From assembly GCA_030015575.1 (NCBI GenBank), contig CM057342.1, positions 264,454,867-264,518,866 on the forward strand: a stretch of 64,000 nt of DNA, written 5' to 3'. How positions within the stretch are numbered: the first letter of the stretch is position 1; the number at the start of each line of letters is the position of its first letter. The position numbers were made by a program, and so were the translations under genes. This stretch comes from Agapanthus africanus (taxonomy: Eukaryota; Streptophyta; Magnoliopsida; Asparagales; Amaryllidaceae). Below, one piece after another: positions 37,389-48,745 of the stretch. The notes beneath the pieces were generated by a model. The model made no database searches. It saw only the letters and a list, made by a program, of their open reading frames with translations, and was not told the origin of the DNA.

Positions 37389-38929
37389 TACACTCACACA
37401 CACACACACACAAAATCAAGTATGCCTGTGTGCGTGACTACATGAAACCTGTGATTCGCCTCCAAGGTAATCATCCTCTGGGTAGGTCTTCCTATATCAA
37501 CCTAAGGTCTTCTAAATACCCTACTCGCTAAGTATCTAATATCACATCCAAACTCATAAAAATACGATAAGAACCCTATTCTACGTTTGCGGGGGTGTTA
37601 TACGCTATACACCCGACTTCCCCCGTAGATATGCATCTACTCATCTCGATCCTCGCTTGCCAATGTCGATGACGTCACGCTCTTCCTTGTTATCCGAAGT
37701 CCACGTGAAGTACCTACATATCACAAAATGCATCGTATCACATCAAAATCCGATTCAAAAACCGACACGACAAGCGAAGTGCTCATAGGTTAGAACCTAT
37801 AGCCTACGAATGAAAAAAACAATCATAAAACCCTCATCGTTGACGTACAAACATCCAACGACCAAATCCACAATCAAATGCCAAAATCCGTGTTTTAGAA
37901 ATCGGAAAACCATTGCTATTATTAACTCAAATGCTCCCAGATGTTGCATCAGGTAATTTAGGACAAAAAGAACAATACAGTGGCTAAGTTATGAGGAGTG
38001 TGAGCTATAGGCCAAAACCCAACATCAAAAGCCAAAATCTGACCGGCCAATAGTGCTACAGTAACCACCCCCGCCGGCCCCACTTTTGAATTTTGGTCTC
38101 GTCTTTTGGTAGTGGTCTCTTATTGGTCTAACTAGGTCTCTGGGTTTGTTTGATTTTCTTAAAAGGTTCCCAAGTTGCTCCAGATTCCCTGTAGACCTCA
38201 AAAAAATCACAAAACCGATGTAGGAAAATTCTAGGATCGTGTTTTGGGTTCAAGTCTCGGTTTCGGTCGAGAAAAGAAATCTCTAAGGTCATGTAAAACA
38301 TCACCACACCTCAATTACATCTTCACAAGTCATGTTATCTTCTAATCCTCCTCTAGAAATTCTCAAAGTTCACTAAACCACATCGGTTTAACTCTAAACT
38401 ATACAAGAAGATAAGGAGAAACAAATTCTAAACTAATGGTGTGGAAATATACCTCATTTGGCAACTCAAGAAAATTCTTGAGTTGCCCAAAGTCTTCAAA
38501 GTCCAATCTTGATCTATCAATGGTGTATGTGAGGGTCTTGTGATCAATTTTTGTGAAGAAAGTATAGGGTTTAGTGGTGGTTTTGAAGGGTGGCCATGGA
38601 TGATAGTGAGGAGGGGATAGGGGATGAAGGGGGAGGAGAAGATGATGAAGATGAGGAAATGAGGAGGTGAGGAAAAGATAAAGAGATGGGTCAAAGAAAC
38701 TAGAACATTCTCACTATCTCCATCTCCTCCCCCTCCCCCCCCCCCCCTCATGTCACATGTCACCCTTTTTCTATTTCATTAAATCTTTTTAAAAATAAAC
38801 AAAAACAATAACAAATAAAGCCATGGTTCTCCAAAATGAAACAAGTTTTGTTACATGTCATGATGCATTTATAATGTAAATGCCTAATTAGTGAAATATT
38901 AATCGAGTTTAGCATTAGACATAAATACC

Positions 38930-39006
<77 letters not shown>

Positions 39007-39181
39007 TGTTCAAATATCGTAAACGCCTTCAAAACTAATAATTATATTAATTTTCCAAACTATCGGTATATAGTTATACCATATCATTAAAACAAATCTC
39101 CACACATTAAAATATTCATAATATTTATTATTTGATTATCTAACTTCCCAAAAATAATATTTTATTTTCTGAAATGTTACA
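34857..39181 (-). mobile_element. Solo long LTR D (4325 bp), inverted
   Basis: It begins TGTCACGACCC and ends AAATGTTACA, the inverse of the E LTR ends. It is flanked by ATGCC on both sides (34852-34856 and 39182-39186). There is no second LTR and no internal region, so it is a solo LTR left by recombination between the two LTRs of a former element. It contains a microsatellite-rich part (37345-37415), a 13-base C run (38735-38747) and about 70 bp of (TA)n (38932-39002). It has no gene; the small open frames in it are not conserved as proteins. Confidence 0.92.
38932..39002. repeat. (TA)n microsatellite in D
   Basis: About 35 uninterrupted TA units, close to the 5' end of D in element sense. 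J and E have no comparable tract there, so it expanded in this copy. Confidence 0.95.
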
Positions 39182-41145
39182 ATGCCCTAGAGGCCATTAT
39201 TGCATGATATAGTGGATGCTTGGACATATATAGAGTGGACTTTATTGCTCGACATGATAGTATGCTATCTGGTTGTCTTTATCTTAACATGTTCACTGGT
39301 ATTATTATACCGTCTCTCTATACATGTTGATAAAACCCTTAGGATGTTAGCTTGACTACCAGGACTATCATACGGAACATACTAGTGGGACCTGGGTAGT
39401 CCACAAGCACTTCCTTCAATTGTTCCTAGTCGAGGGAATATCGAGACAGGGCATCGATATTCCAGAGTAGATTAGTATGTACGTTTCTTGACCCTGTATG
39501 GGATGATGGTTGATTCCATATCCATTGGTGTTTGACAACAAATGTTGTCACAGGTGATCATTAGAGAATGGGTACACCGAACAGGACTCGCCGAGAACTC
39601 CTAGTTGGTACTATACCTATCGTCAAATAGCAGTTCTTTGGTGACACTGGTACAGGTTAGTCTGTAGACCCGAGATCGACATAGAGTCTTGTGTGGCTCC
39701 CGCTGTGCTTTGATTTCCTCCCTACCACGGCTCAAAAGAGTCATGCAAATAGGTGGATTTTGGATACAGTCACGAGTCACATGGAGGCAATGAGCGATAG
39801 GAGGGGTTTCGTCTCTCTTGGTATTGGAAGTTGATGTTGCGCTATGGTCGATTGGCTATAACAGTTAGTCCCTGGCCAGGGATGTTGATGAGATTTACTG
39901 ATAAGTATTATGAGTAATTTATCGAACCGTTATGAGCCATACATCAACATGACTTATCAAGTTACTGGGGTCTGACGTAACCACCCATAGACTCGATATG
40001 CGACATATCAGACGAAGAGACCGGACTATACGGTAAGTGTTACTTATAGGCTTCATGAGATTTTGGACAAGCGTGCTTATTGATCTTCTAATCGCTCAAT
40101 ACCTGGGTAGCAGTTACGTCCAGCTAGTACCGCTGACGGCTTGTGGGTGACTGATGTGATCATCACCTACTGCTAGCGTATTGACGGGTCTTTAGAGTCC
40201 CACAAAGAAGTTTCCTGGTTCAAGCGAAACGAAGTAGGGCGCATATGTTGATATATGCGGGGGCCAGATTAAATACGAGTATATGATACCATATTCTAAT
40301 CTGGCTGTCATTTGTTATCGGTTAGGTTATATGTGATATAACCGGATTATTGAATCAAGTATTGATTTAATAATATGATATACAGATAAATGATATTAGT
40401 CGGTTATATATGATATAATTGGATTATTAAATCAAGTGTTGATTTAATAATATGATATTTATATATATATATTATATATTTGTATATTGACTAATATTAT
40501 TGCTCACTAATTATGTGCTTATATATATATATATATATTAATATATATGTGATATATATATATATGAAGCATGTCATGGTTTTTCTATTTTATGAAAATA
40601 GAAAAAGAGATGATAAATGGGGAGACTTTGGAGGGTTGGGCAAAGCATGGCTTATATTCTTTGTTTATTAGTCTTGACTCACTATTCAAGTATGGTTGCA
40701 ATTTATTATTGCAAAGAATTCCATGCATGAATAAGTGAGGTCAAGAGATGAGCCATCCAAGAGTTCATTCCACACTTAGCCATTTTCTTCACTTGAAAGC
40801 TCATGTGATGAGTTGCTCTCTAGCTCTCTCCATCTTCTTCACCTCCACCTCCAAACTCAATCCCTCACATGAGTTGTAAACCCTTGAGCTTGTGAGAACC
40901 CTAATGAGCAAACATAACCCCTACTTCACCATCCTAAACTAGATTAGTGCTTTGGTGTAGTGTGTTTACTTCACTAAAGAGTTTAGTGAAGAGGTAGCTT
41001 GGATTAGCGGACTTCGGGTGGATCATTTTCGGCATGAAGGTCATCAAAGGAAGTTCGTTCAACCTTCAAGTGGAGCCTAGTGGATTCACGTAGACTACAA
41101 CCCGGAGCTTTAGAAAAGAAGGACACGGTCTACAAAGGTTGTAGC

Positions 41146-44100
41146 TGTAACATTTCAGAAAATATAAAATATTATTTTTAGAAATTAATATTAAAATAAT
41201 ACATTTCGCGAAAACTACCCGATTTGCGAATTTGGGGTTTTCGTAAAATGGAATAAATATATACCAATATTTGTGAAATAATTAGAGATTAAAATGATTT
41301 ATTCATTTAAATATATATTTATTGGATTTGGAATTTTATAATTAATTATATGCAGTTTAAATAAAAAATTGATTAGCACACTACTAATCGAGATTAAGCC
41401 AAATCCGTGTTTCTATATTTTTTCATGGTTAGTGCACCATGACATGTTGCATTTGGTTGCATGTTGTTTCATTGGTATTTGTTGATATTTGGCTTTTAGA
41501 GAAAAGAAAAGGAGAAAGGGGAAAAAGAGTGAAATATTGGAGAGAGAGAGTGTGTGAGACATAAGTTGTGAGAAGGTGAGAATAAGAAAGAGAGAGAAAG
41601 AGAGAGAGGGATGCCCGTTCATTTCCTCCTCTTTGTTTCTTCATCTCCACCCTCTTGCTTCTCTCCACCTCCACCTCCAAATATCATCTCAATTTCTTCA
41701 CCAAAACCCTATACTTCCTTCATTAAAAATGATCCCCACCTCATCCTCAACACTTTGAACCTTTCAAAGTTGGATTTTGAAAACTTTGAGCAATTCAAGA
41801 AAGTTCTTGAGTTGCCAAATGAGGTATTTCCTACACTATTAGCTTAGTAAATTAGTTTCTTTAGTTTCTATTTTAGTTTAGAATTGGTTTAGTATGGATT
41901 TGTGATCTTAGAAATTCCAAGTTAGGATTTAGTGGGAAACTTGACTTGTAATTGGTAAATTGAAGTGTAGTGAGTGTTGTAGGACCTTGGTGATGAATAT
42001 TCCTGACCTGGGCCATAGAATAGAACCCAAAATACGAACTTAGAAATGGTCCCGTGTCGGTTTTGTGAAGTATTGTGTGCCTACAGGGAATCTGGGATGA
42101 CCTGAGACCTGCACGAGAAAAACTAGCAACTCCATTGACCTAGGCTGAGCACTAAAAGACCACCCTGGAAGTACGAACCTGATCTATGCAACCCAGGCTG
42201 GCCAGGCCAGAAATTCAGGTGATGTCGCCGAGTCATCTGTTTTATTTAGTGTTGGAATTGGTTCTGTAGCTCACATGCCCCATATACTTGCTAGTTTAGT
42301 CCCAATGTAACCTGAGTTAAATCTGGGAGTGATTTCCTAGGTTGTTGAATATGGTATTTGTGGTTTATGAATTTGGGATTTAATATTAGATATGAGATTT
42401 GGTCGTTGGATGTTTGTACGTCAACGACGAGAGTTGTTTGGTTGTTTTGCATACGTAGGCTATAGGTTCTAACCTATGAGTGCACCGTATGCCGTATCGG
42501 TTTTCTGGACTTAATTTTAATAGAATTGCGACTGTGTATTTATTGTAGGTACCTTCGCGTGGATTCTAAGACGACAAAGCACATCAACTGCGGCTGAACA
42601 AGGAGTTACGCAGGTGAGTAGATATATATCTACGGAGGAAGTCGGGTGGATGGCGTATAGCACCCCCGCAAACATTGATATGTGATTTATGAATTGGAGA
42701 CAAGATATGCCACGTCTTAAGATTATAGTTTATGATTTAGTGTGACATGATATGATAGAAATGATGTCTCGAATTGATATATAAGGATGTGAAACGTAAA
42801 TATGAATCACGATATATGAATATATGTAGTTGCAAGAGAAAAGTGATATGAGATTATAGTGGCATTGTTTAGGTCGATAAATACGACATGAGATTTATAA
42901 GATAACTTGATGTGAGATATTGATGTGATGAAAAAAGTATACGATGAGATATGATGACTTGGTTTGATATGTCGTTATACGGATGCGAGTCGATATGTGA
43001 TAATTGATACCTTTGTCGGTCCCATGATATGAGATTGATACGGATGTGACCTGAGAGATAGGTATATATATATATATGGATAATAATGTGAATAATGAGT
43101 GATATGTCGTACGAGACGTTAGGTCCGTACCCTCATTGTCATATAGGTTGATAGAATCCCTAATTGTTTAATGTCGTCGTACGATGAACTACCGTACATG
43201 ATGAGTTTTATCTGATGATTGATCCATACCCTTGACTAGAGGATGCCATATGATGTATTATACCGTACGTTATGTTGTGAGGCTAGATGCCGATTGATAG
43301 ATTCACCGACTCGGATATATTATAGATACGTATACCTTATAGCATTCCGCTTACGATGTACTTTATGCTACGTTCATGACATTCTCATTGCATTACATAT
43401 ACCTGTGCTAGTACACCTACACAATTTTCGATGATGCATATGTTACACTTACACATATTTCCGGCTCACACACTTTCATCATCGATAATTGCTATGTCAC
43501 TTACATAGTAGAATTGCTACATCATGCTATGATATAATTGCTATGCTCACATCATTATGTTATGTCGTATGATATACTGATATGCTCACATCACTGTTCC
43601 TTGTTGCATGATATACGGATATGCTCACATTTCTGTTCTATGTTTATATACATCATGCTTTATGATATTACGCATTAAGATGTTGTTTTCATGAGATTCT
43701 GGATTTGAGAACCGTGGTTATATTTCAAAGGAAATTATGTATTGTTTTAAAAACCCGAATTCTCTTGATATGATATTTCAAGACGTCCGCCATGTGTTTT
43801 CTCGGTTCTGAGATTGTCATGTGAAACATGATTCAAAGAGCGGTAGGCACCGTCTGTGAGTACATGGTGGACCCGGTGTGGTACCCAGGGGCAAGAAGAC
43901 TCGTATAGTTAGGCGATGAGCCTGGCAGGGGAGCACTACCTACCGGTGATAGTATTTGGACTCGGCGGTTATCCGGAGGATACCGACCGGAGTCGTAAGA
44001 TGATATGGGCTGATCCGGACTGACGGAGCCCGAGATATGAGGATTTACGTGTCGTTGTTGGACACGGGTTTCATGATGTTTCGAGTGTCGATGTTGGACA

Positions 44101-45065
44101 CTCGGGTTCCATGATTTGATGTGCCGTTGATGGACACCCATTGATGTATATCCTCATATTTACATGCATATGCTTTCTTGATATTTACATGTATGATGTT
44201 ATTGTATCATTGATGGACACGTAGATGTTATCCACATGCTTACAGGCATTGATTATATTGTTGGCACATATGCAGATACGGTCACCCTAGATATCATAGT
44301 ATTACCTTTATGATATAGTTGACCTAAGAATCGTTGTTTTATTCGATTTCTAACTGATGATGTTTTCTACTCACGGGTTGGTAACTCACCCCCGTTGTGC
44401 CACATTTCTTGCAGGTTGACCGCATGGATCAGTAGCGGCATCCCTGGCACACAGCTTGCATTCGGGTGATTTGGTTTGGTAGGTGGTACATATTGGATCA
44501 TGCCACTCTTGTATTATTATTCCTATTGTATCTAGTCAACTCCATCAATCAGAAACTAGTATTTGTATATGTAGTAAGACTTAGCAAGACTTGTAGTTGC
44601 GAGACTTAGAGCAATGGGTTATATGTTCGCTTGGTGGGTTGATATCTTGCTTTATTCATTATCTTTGTGTTGATCTTCGCTGTTGGACGTCGTATTCATA
44701 TATTCTGTCTTGTGTGGTTGTGATTCCGCGATTGGCGAAGAGCTAGCTCCCGCTTGGGGATGCCTTTTATATTATTATGTATATGTGCTTTTGGATCAAA
44801 ATATACAAGGGAGGTGCTGCCCAAATTTTTAAAAGACGAAACATGTTTTTCAACTAGTGTAATCCACTTGCATTTTCATATTCCATTACCTATGCATTTA
44901 ATAAAACTTTTGATTTCATCATACTTTTATTTCAAAACTTCACCTCTTTTATTTTATTTAAAATGGTTTAGATTTTTGGGTTTCGGCTTACTTGAATTAT
45001 GTTACGTCTGTAGATGTGGCGTGATTTAAGTGCCATTCGCCAGCTAATATTTTTGGGTCGTGACA
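41146..45065 (+). repeat. 5' LTR of element E (3920 bp)
   Basis: It starts TGTAACATTTCAGAAAAT and ends GGGTCGTGACA. It includes a GA-rich tract (about 41535-41610), a small open frame (about 41611-41847), splice-like junctions (41823/41824, 42548/42549, 42613/42614, about 44414), and a long inverted repeat (43423-43436 with 43477-43490). Confidence 0.93.
42549..42613 (+). other. Exon-like 65-bp block in the E 5' LTR
   Basis: It is preceded by TGTATTTATTGTAG and followed by GTGAGTAG, both close to plant splice consensus. The same block of the same length is at 50160-50224 in the 3' LTR, and a 70-bp equivalent is at 8075-8144 in J. Confidence 0.45.
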
Positions 45066-46937
45066 AAGTTGGTATCAGAGCGCTAGGTTTAACCTTGGTT
45101 TGAGTCTAGGTTTAATGTGGAGTCTAGGGCGTAATCTATTTCGGAACCTAGGCTTGACCTTACGGAACTTAAACCTGAACAGAGGGTATTAGACCCGAAC
45201 TTTCGTTACATAGGCAGACCCTGATTGATAGAGTAGGTAGATTGAGTAGAGTGACGTACCGTACGTATGTTCCGCGGCATATTTACAATACGATACTCCA
45301 CTTAAGGAACCTTAGGATGTACATATCTTGAGATCTGTGATACTCTTCGTTCCCTTGATCATACATCCATTTGAGATCCTTGATTTTATTCGTTTCCAAG
45401 ATCATACTCTCATTGATTCTGTTCCTCCTTATGTTCATGTATCTATTCTGGGTCTGTTGATTCTTTTCATCCCTTTGATCTATCTTTGATACATGCTTGA
45501 GGTTCCTATCACCATGGTTTGAGCACAAATTAAGCTGCTACTAGTGATGCGGTCAGGGCGAGCTCATCATGGATGAGGACTGACCATCATGTTTTCTGGT
45601 GACATGGGAACGTCTCGATTTAGTATTTGTGTTGTGACCTCTTGTTGAGGCGAGTGTTTGGTTTTGCGCCGAATGATCGGGCCATTGTTAGAGGCTGCCT
45701 GTTGTGATAGGACTGTTGATGTACAGCCTACCTCAGAGATCGTGATGATGTATACCTTGTAGATAGATGACCCGGCTCTTACTGAGATTGATGGGATGTC
45801 GCTTCCAGAGCTTATGAGCTGAGATCGCCGGAGCTTTCAGGCAGAGATGCGATGGTAGATAGCTAGTCTATCTTGAGTAGAGTTGAGCGACTGCGATGAT
45901 TCGTCTGATTTGATGCGCCGATACAGGCCCAGTTGAGTTGAAGATTTCCAGTGTGGAGAATCTTACTCAGATCTAGAGTAGATCGATCCAGAGATGACGT
46001 TGTTCGTTGGATGATCCGATAAGAGATCAGTAAGTGGACCAGCTTCAAATAGAGGACCTCACCCAGATGCATTGTGAGTTGATCGAGAGCGGATGAATAA
46101 AGTATATTCCTCCGATGGTTGGGACGAGTTCCCGAGGACGTGTTGGGCTAGATATCTTCTACAGAGTGATGAAGATACTGAGTTCATAATTTTGAGTCCG
46201 TGTGAGAGACTCTGGATTGACTGTAGCCGAGAACAATTGCAGTACGCAGATAGCATGACGTGATTTCGATGTGGACGATAATGAAGACGGGCAAAACAAG
46301 AGGTTCGTGCGAGATGTTAACGAGCTGTTGTTACTTCCCGTTGAGATTAGTGATCTGATATGTATACAGAGGCGATGGGATACGGCTAGTTCCTGAGGAA
46401 ATGTTGTGCTGAGAACGCAGATGTCCAAAAAACAAGAAAAGATTATGCAAGAGTACCAGCTTCCGTATAGTTCGGCATAGGCGAGATCGGAAGAGACCTT
46501 GAGCAGGTTCCTTCCATGACACTGTTGCTATAGGATTTGCACCGAGGATCAGTTGTGTCACGTGTATTCAGAGGGCCAGAGGCCGATGCCAGTGACGTGC
46601 TGCTTTACGAGTGGTCATGCTAATTGGCCGAGAATTGACCAGAGGAGTGTCAGAGCGGAATCGTTTCCGTTAGTACACCTGACCGGACCGAAGAGCCGAT
46701 GAATTACAAGATTGGTAATCCATAGAGAAATGAGGACCCAGAGACAGAAGACGCCAGACCGTGAGCAGGAGGCAAGTAGATGATCTTGCTCTGCCAGTTT
46801 TGGGCGCACCGATAATTTTCGACATTGTAGGAGGTGTGCCTCAATGTTATTTGTTGCGATTTGCATTTGTGACCCAAGTATCACGCTTATATCGCTTGGA
46901 TTTGAGTTTAGATGATTGAGTTTCATGATATTGTTTT
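45066..46937 (+). other. Internal region of E, part without recognisable genes
   Basis: From the primer site on, about 1.9 kb contains only short open frames on either strand and no motif I can name (no protease, RT, integrase or chromodomain signature). It is gene-less filler or a very decayed gag region; I cannot tell which. Confidence 0.6.
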
Positions 46938-48035
46938 CGTGCACCATGGCTGCACCTACTGGGTATTTACATTTTGTTCATAGTTATTGCACTTGATATA
47001 TGTTTTATACATCGTTGTATTGGTTTATGACTTGTGCATATCTATTGCACTTGATATCGATTTTGTGCCTTGGCTGCACGTGTTTATGATTTCGGGGATT
47101 TCATACGGTTGATTGATTTTGTGCATATGGTACGCACTCGATTTGATTTTTGCACTCGGTATAGCTCACATATGCTTACAGTGCATTGATACATATTTTG
47201 TGCACGCAGTTGCACACATTTATGATTTTATATGCCTTGGTACACTCGGTGTTGCTTTTTATACGCATTTGAGTTATTGATGAGTTTCATGCACCGGATT
47301 TGTATTTCGTGCACTGGATGCACCGGATTCGTGTTTCGTGCATTTGTAGCACTAAATTTTCATTTCGTGCATTTGTTGCACCAGATTTATACTCTGTACA
47401 TTGGTTGCACCCGATTTATGTATTTGAGCATTTGTTGCACCTGATTTATACTCCGTACATTGGTTGCATCCGATTTATGTATTTGAGCATTTGTTTCACC
47501 AGATTTATGTTTTGTGCGCGTTTGCACTTGACGTTCATTTTTCGTGTGCTTTACCGCACTGGGCATTTATACGGACCTGACGCGCTTGGGTTGGATTTTT
47601 GCGCATATTAGGCGCTTGGTATTGGATTTTGTGCGCATTGGATGCACTTGAGTTAGGTTTTATTCGTGCATGTCGGATGCACTTGACTGAGATTTTATTC
47701 GTGCATGTTGGATGCACTTGACTTAGATTTTATTCATGCATATCGGATGCACTTGATTTAGATTTCATTTGTGCATGACGGATGCACTTGGTTTGGATTT
47801 TCGCGCATGTTGGGCACATGATATGAGATGTGATTTTGTGCACACCGGATGCACTCGATTAGGATTTTCATTCGTGCATGTTAGTTGCACTGGGTTGAGA
47901 TTTTCGTGCACTTGATATTGTAGTCGTGCACATCTATTGCACTAGACAGATGCTTTCGTGCACACTCGTTGCACTTAGTTTGGTTTTGTGCACATTCGTA
48001 GCACTTGTATTTGGCTTTGAGTTCCATGCGCATCA
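46938..48035 (+). repeat. Array of degenerate GTGCA...TGCAC units in E
   Basis: About 30 imperfect units of roughly 29-50 bp share the pattern T-rich, GTGCAT, 4-6 bases, (A/T)TGCAC, TTGAT. The cleanest part is four contiguous units of 34-35 bp at about 47668-47806, with GTGCAT and ATGCAC as exact inverted arms around 5 bases. A higher-order repeat of about 60 bp is visible at 47395-47510. Tandem repeats in untranslated parts are known in some plant Ty3/gypsy lineages. Confidence 0.85.
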
Positions 48036-48510
48036 GACGCACGTGATTGTTGGATACGCCTTTTGGGGATGATTTTGCTCTTGAGCACATTATTTTCATG
48101 ATGGGCACCATATTATGTAGTAGCCGAACAAGAATGATCTGAGGACAATACCTGAGTACTTTGCATGCATAAAAACTTTACCAAGAGCTTTTCAAAAATG
48201 AGCTATAGTCTCTCTATTTCCTACGTGTCCGTGAGCGACATGAACGTTTACAAAGGAAAACCTTTTGGGATATTTTAAAAGGGCAGAACATATATTTAAG
48301 CAAAACATATATGAACCTATATTTATTACTTTACAAATGAGCGTCCGCCACTTGTGCCGTGAGTTATGCATCACACGACGACTCGGAAAAGATTTTTGCA
48401 TGAGTTTTATTCAGTTTTTTGGAGATTTTTCAAGGATGCGTACTATATACATATTATAGCTTTGACTAGTGCATATTAGATTTCAAAATCTGTATCTCCA
48501 TTGTAACTCC

Positions 48511-48566
48511 GATGATTTGCGTGCAAATCCGATGATTTGCGTGCAAATCCGATGATTTGCGTGGCG
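48511..48566 (+). repeat. Three copies of a 20-bp palindromic unit in E
   Basis: The unit GATGATTTGCGTGCAAATCC is repeated at 48511, 48531 and (partial) 48551. Within it GATTTGC and GCAAATC are inverted around GT. It lies about 180 bp before the 3' LTR. Confidence 0.9.
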
Positions 48567-48745
48567 CTTTACGGAGTTCGATTTTGAGTTTCGTACTCGT
48601 TTTCATACGCACTTGACGCGCTGTGGTATTTCTATATCTTCCGTGATTTCGGAGCCCCGTCGATTTGAGCTGATTATTGAAATGTTTTAACATTTGGGGA
48701 TTTAAATTTAAATTCGGGGACCGAATTTATTTAAAGGGGGAAGAT

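Noticed and set aside
38735-38747. C-run as a functional G-quadruplex site
   Set aside because: A single homopolymer run in one copy; E and J lack it, so it looks like slippage.
46059-46947. Series of minus-strand open frames in the interior of E as a gene
   Set aside because: They are short, in different frames, without known motifs, and antisense to the element.
46938-48035. Possible CRISPR-like array
   Set aside because: Units are degenerate and contiguous, with no constant repeat alternating with unique spacers, and the setting is a plant retroelement.
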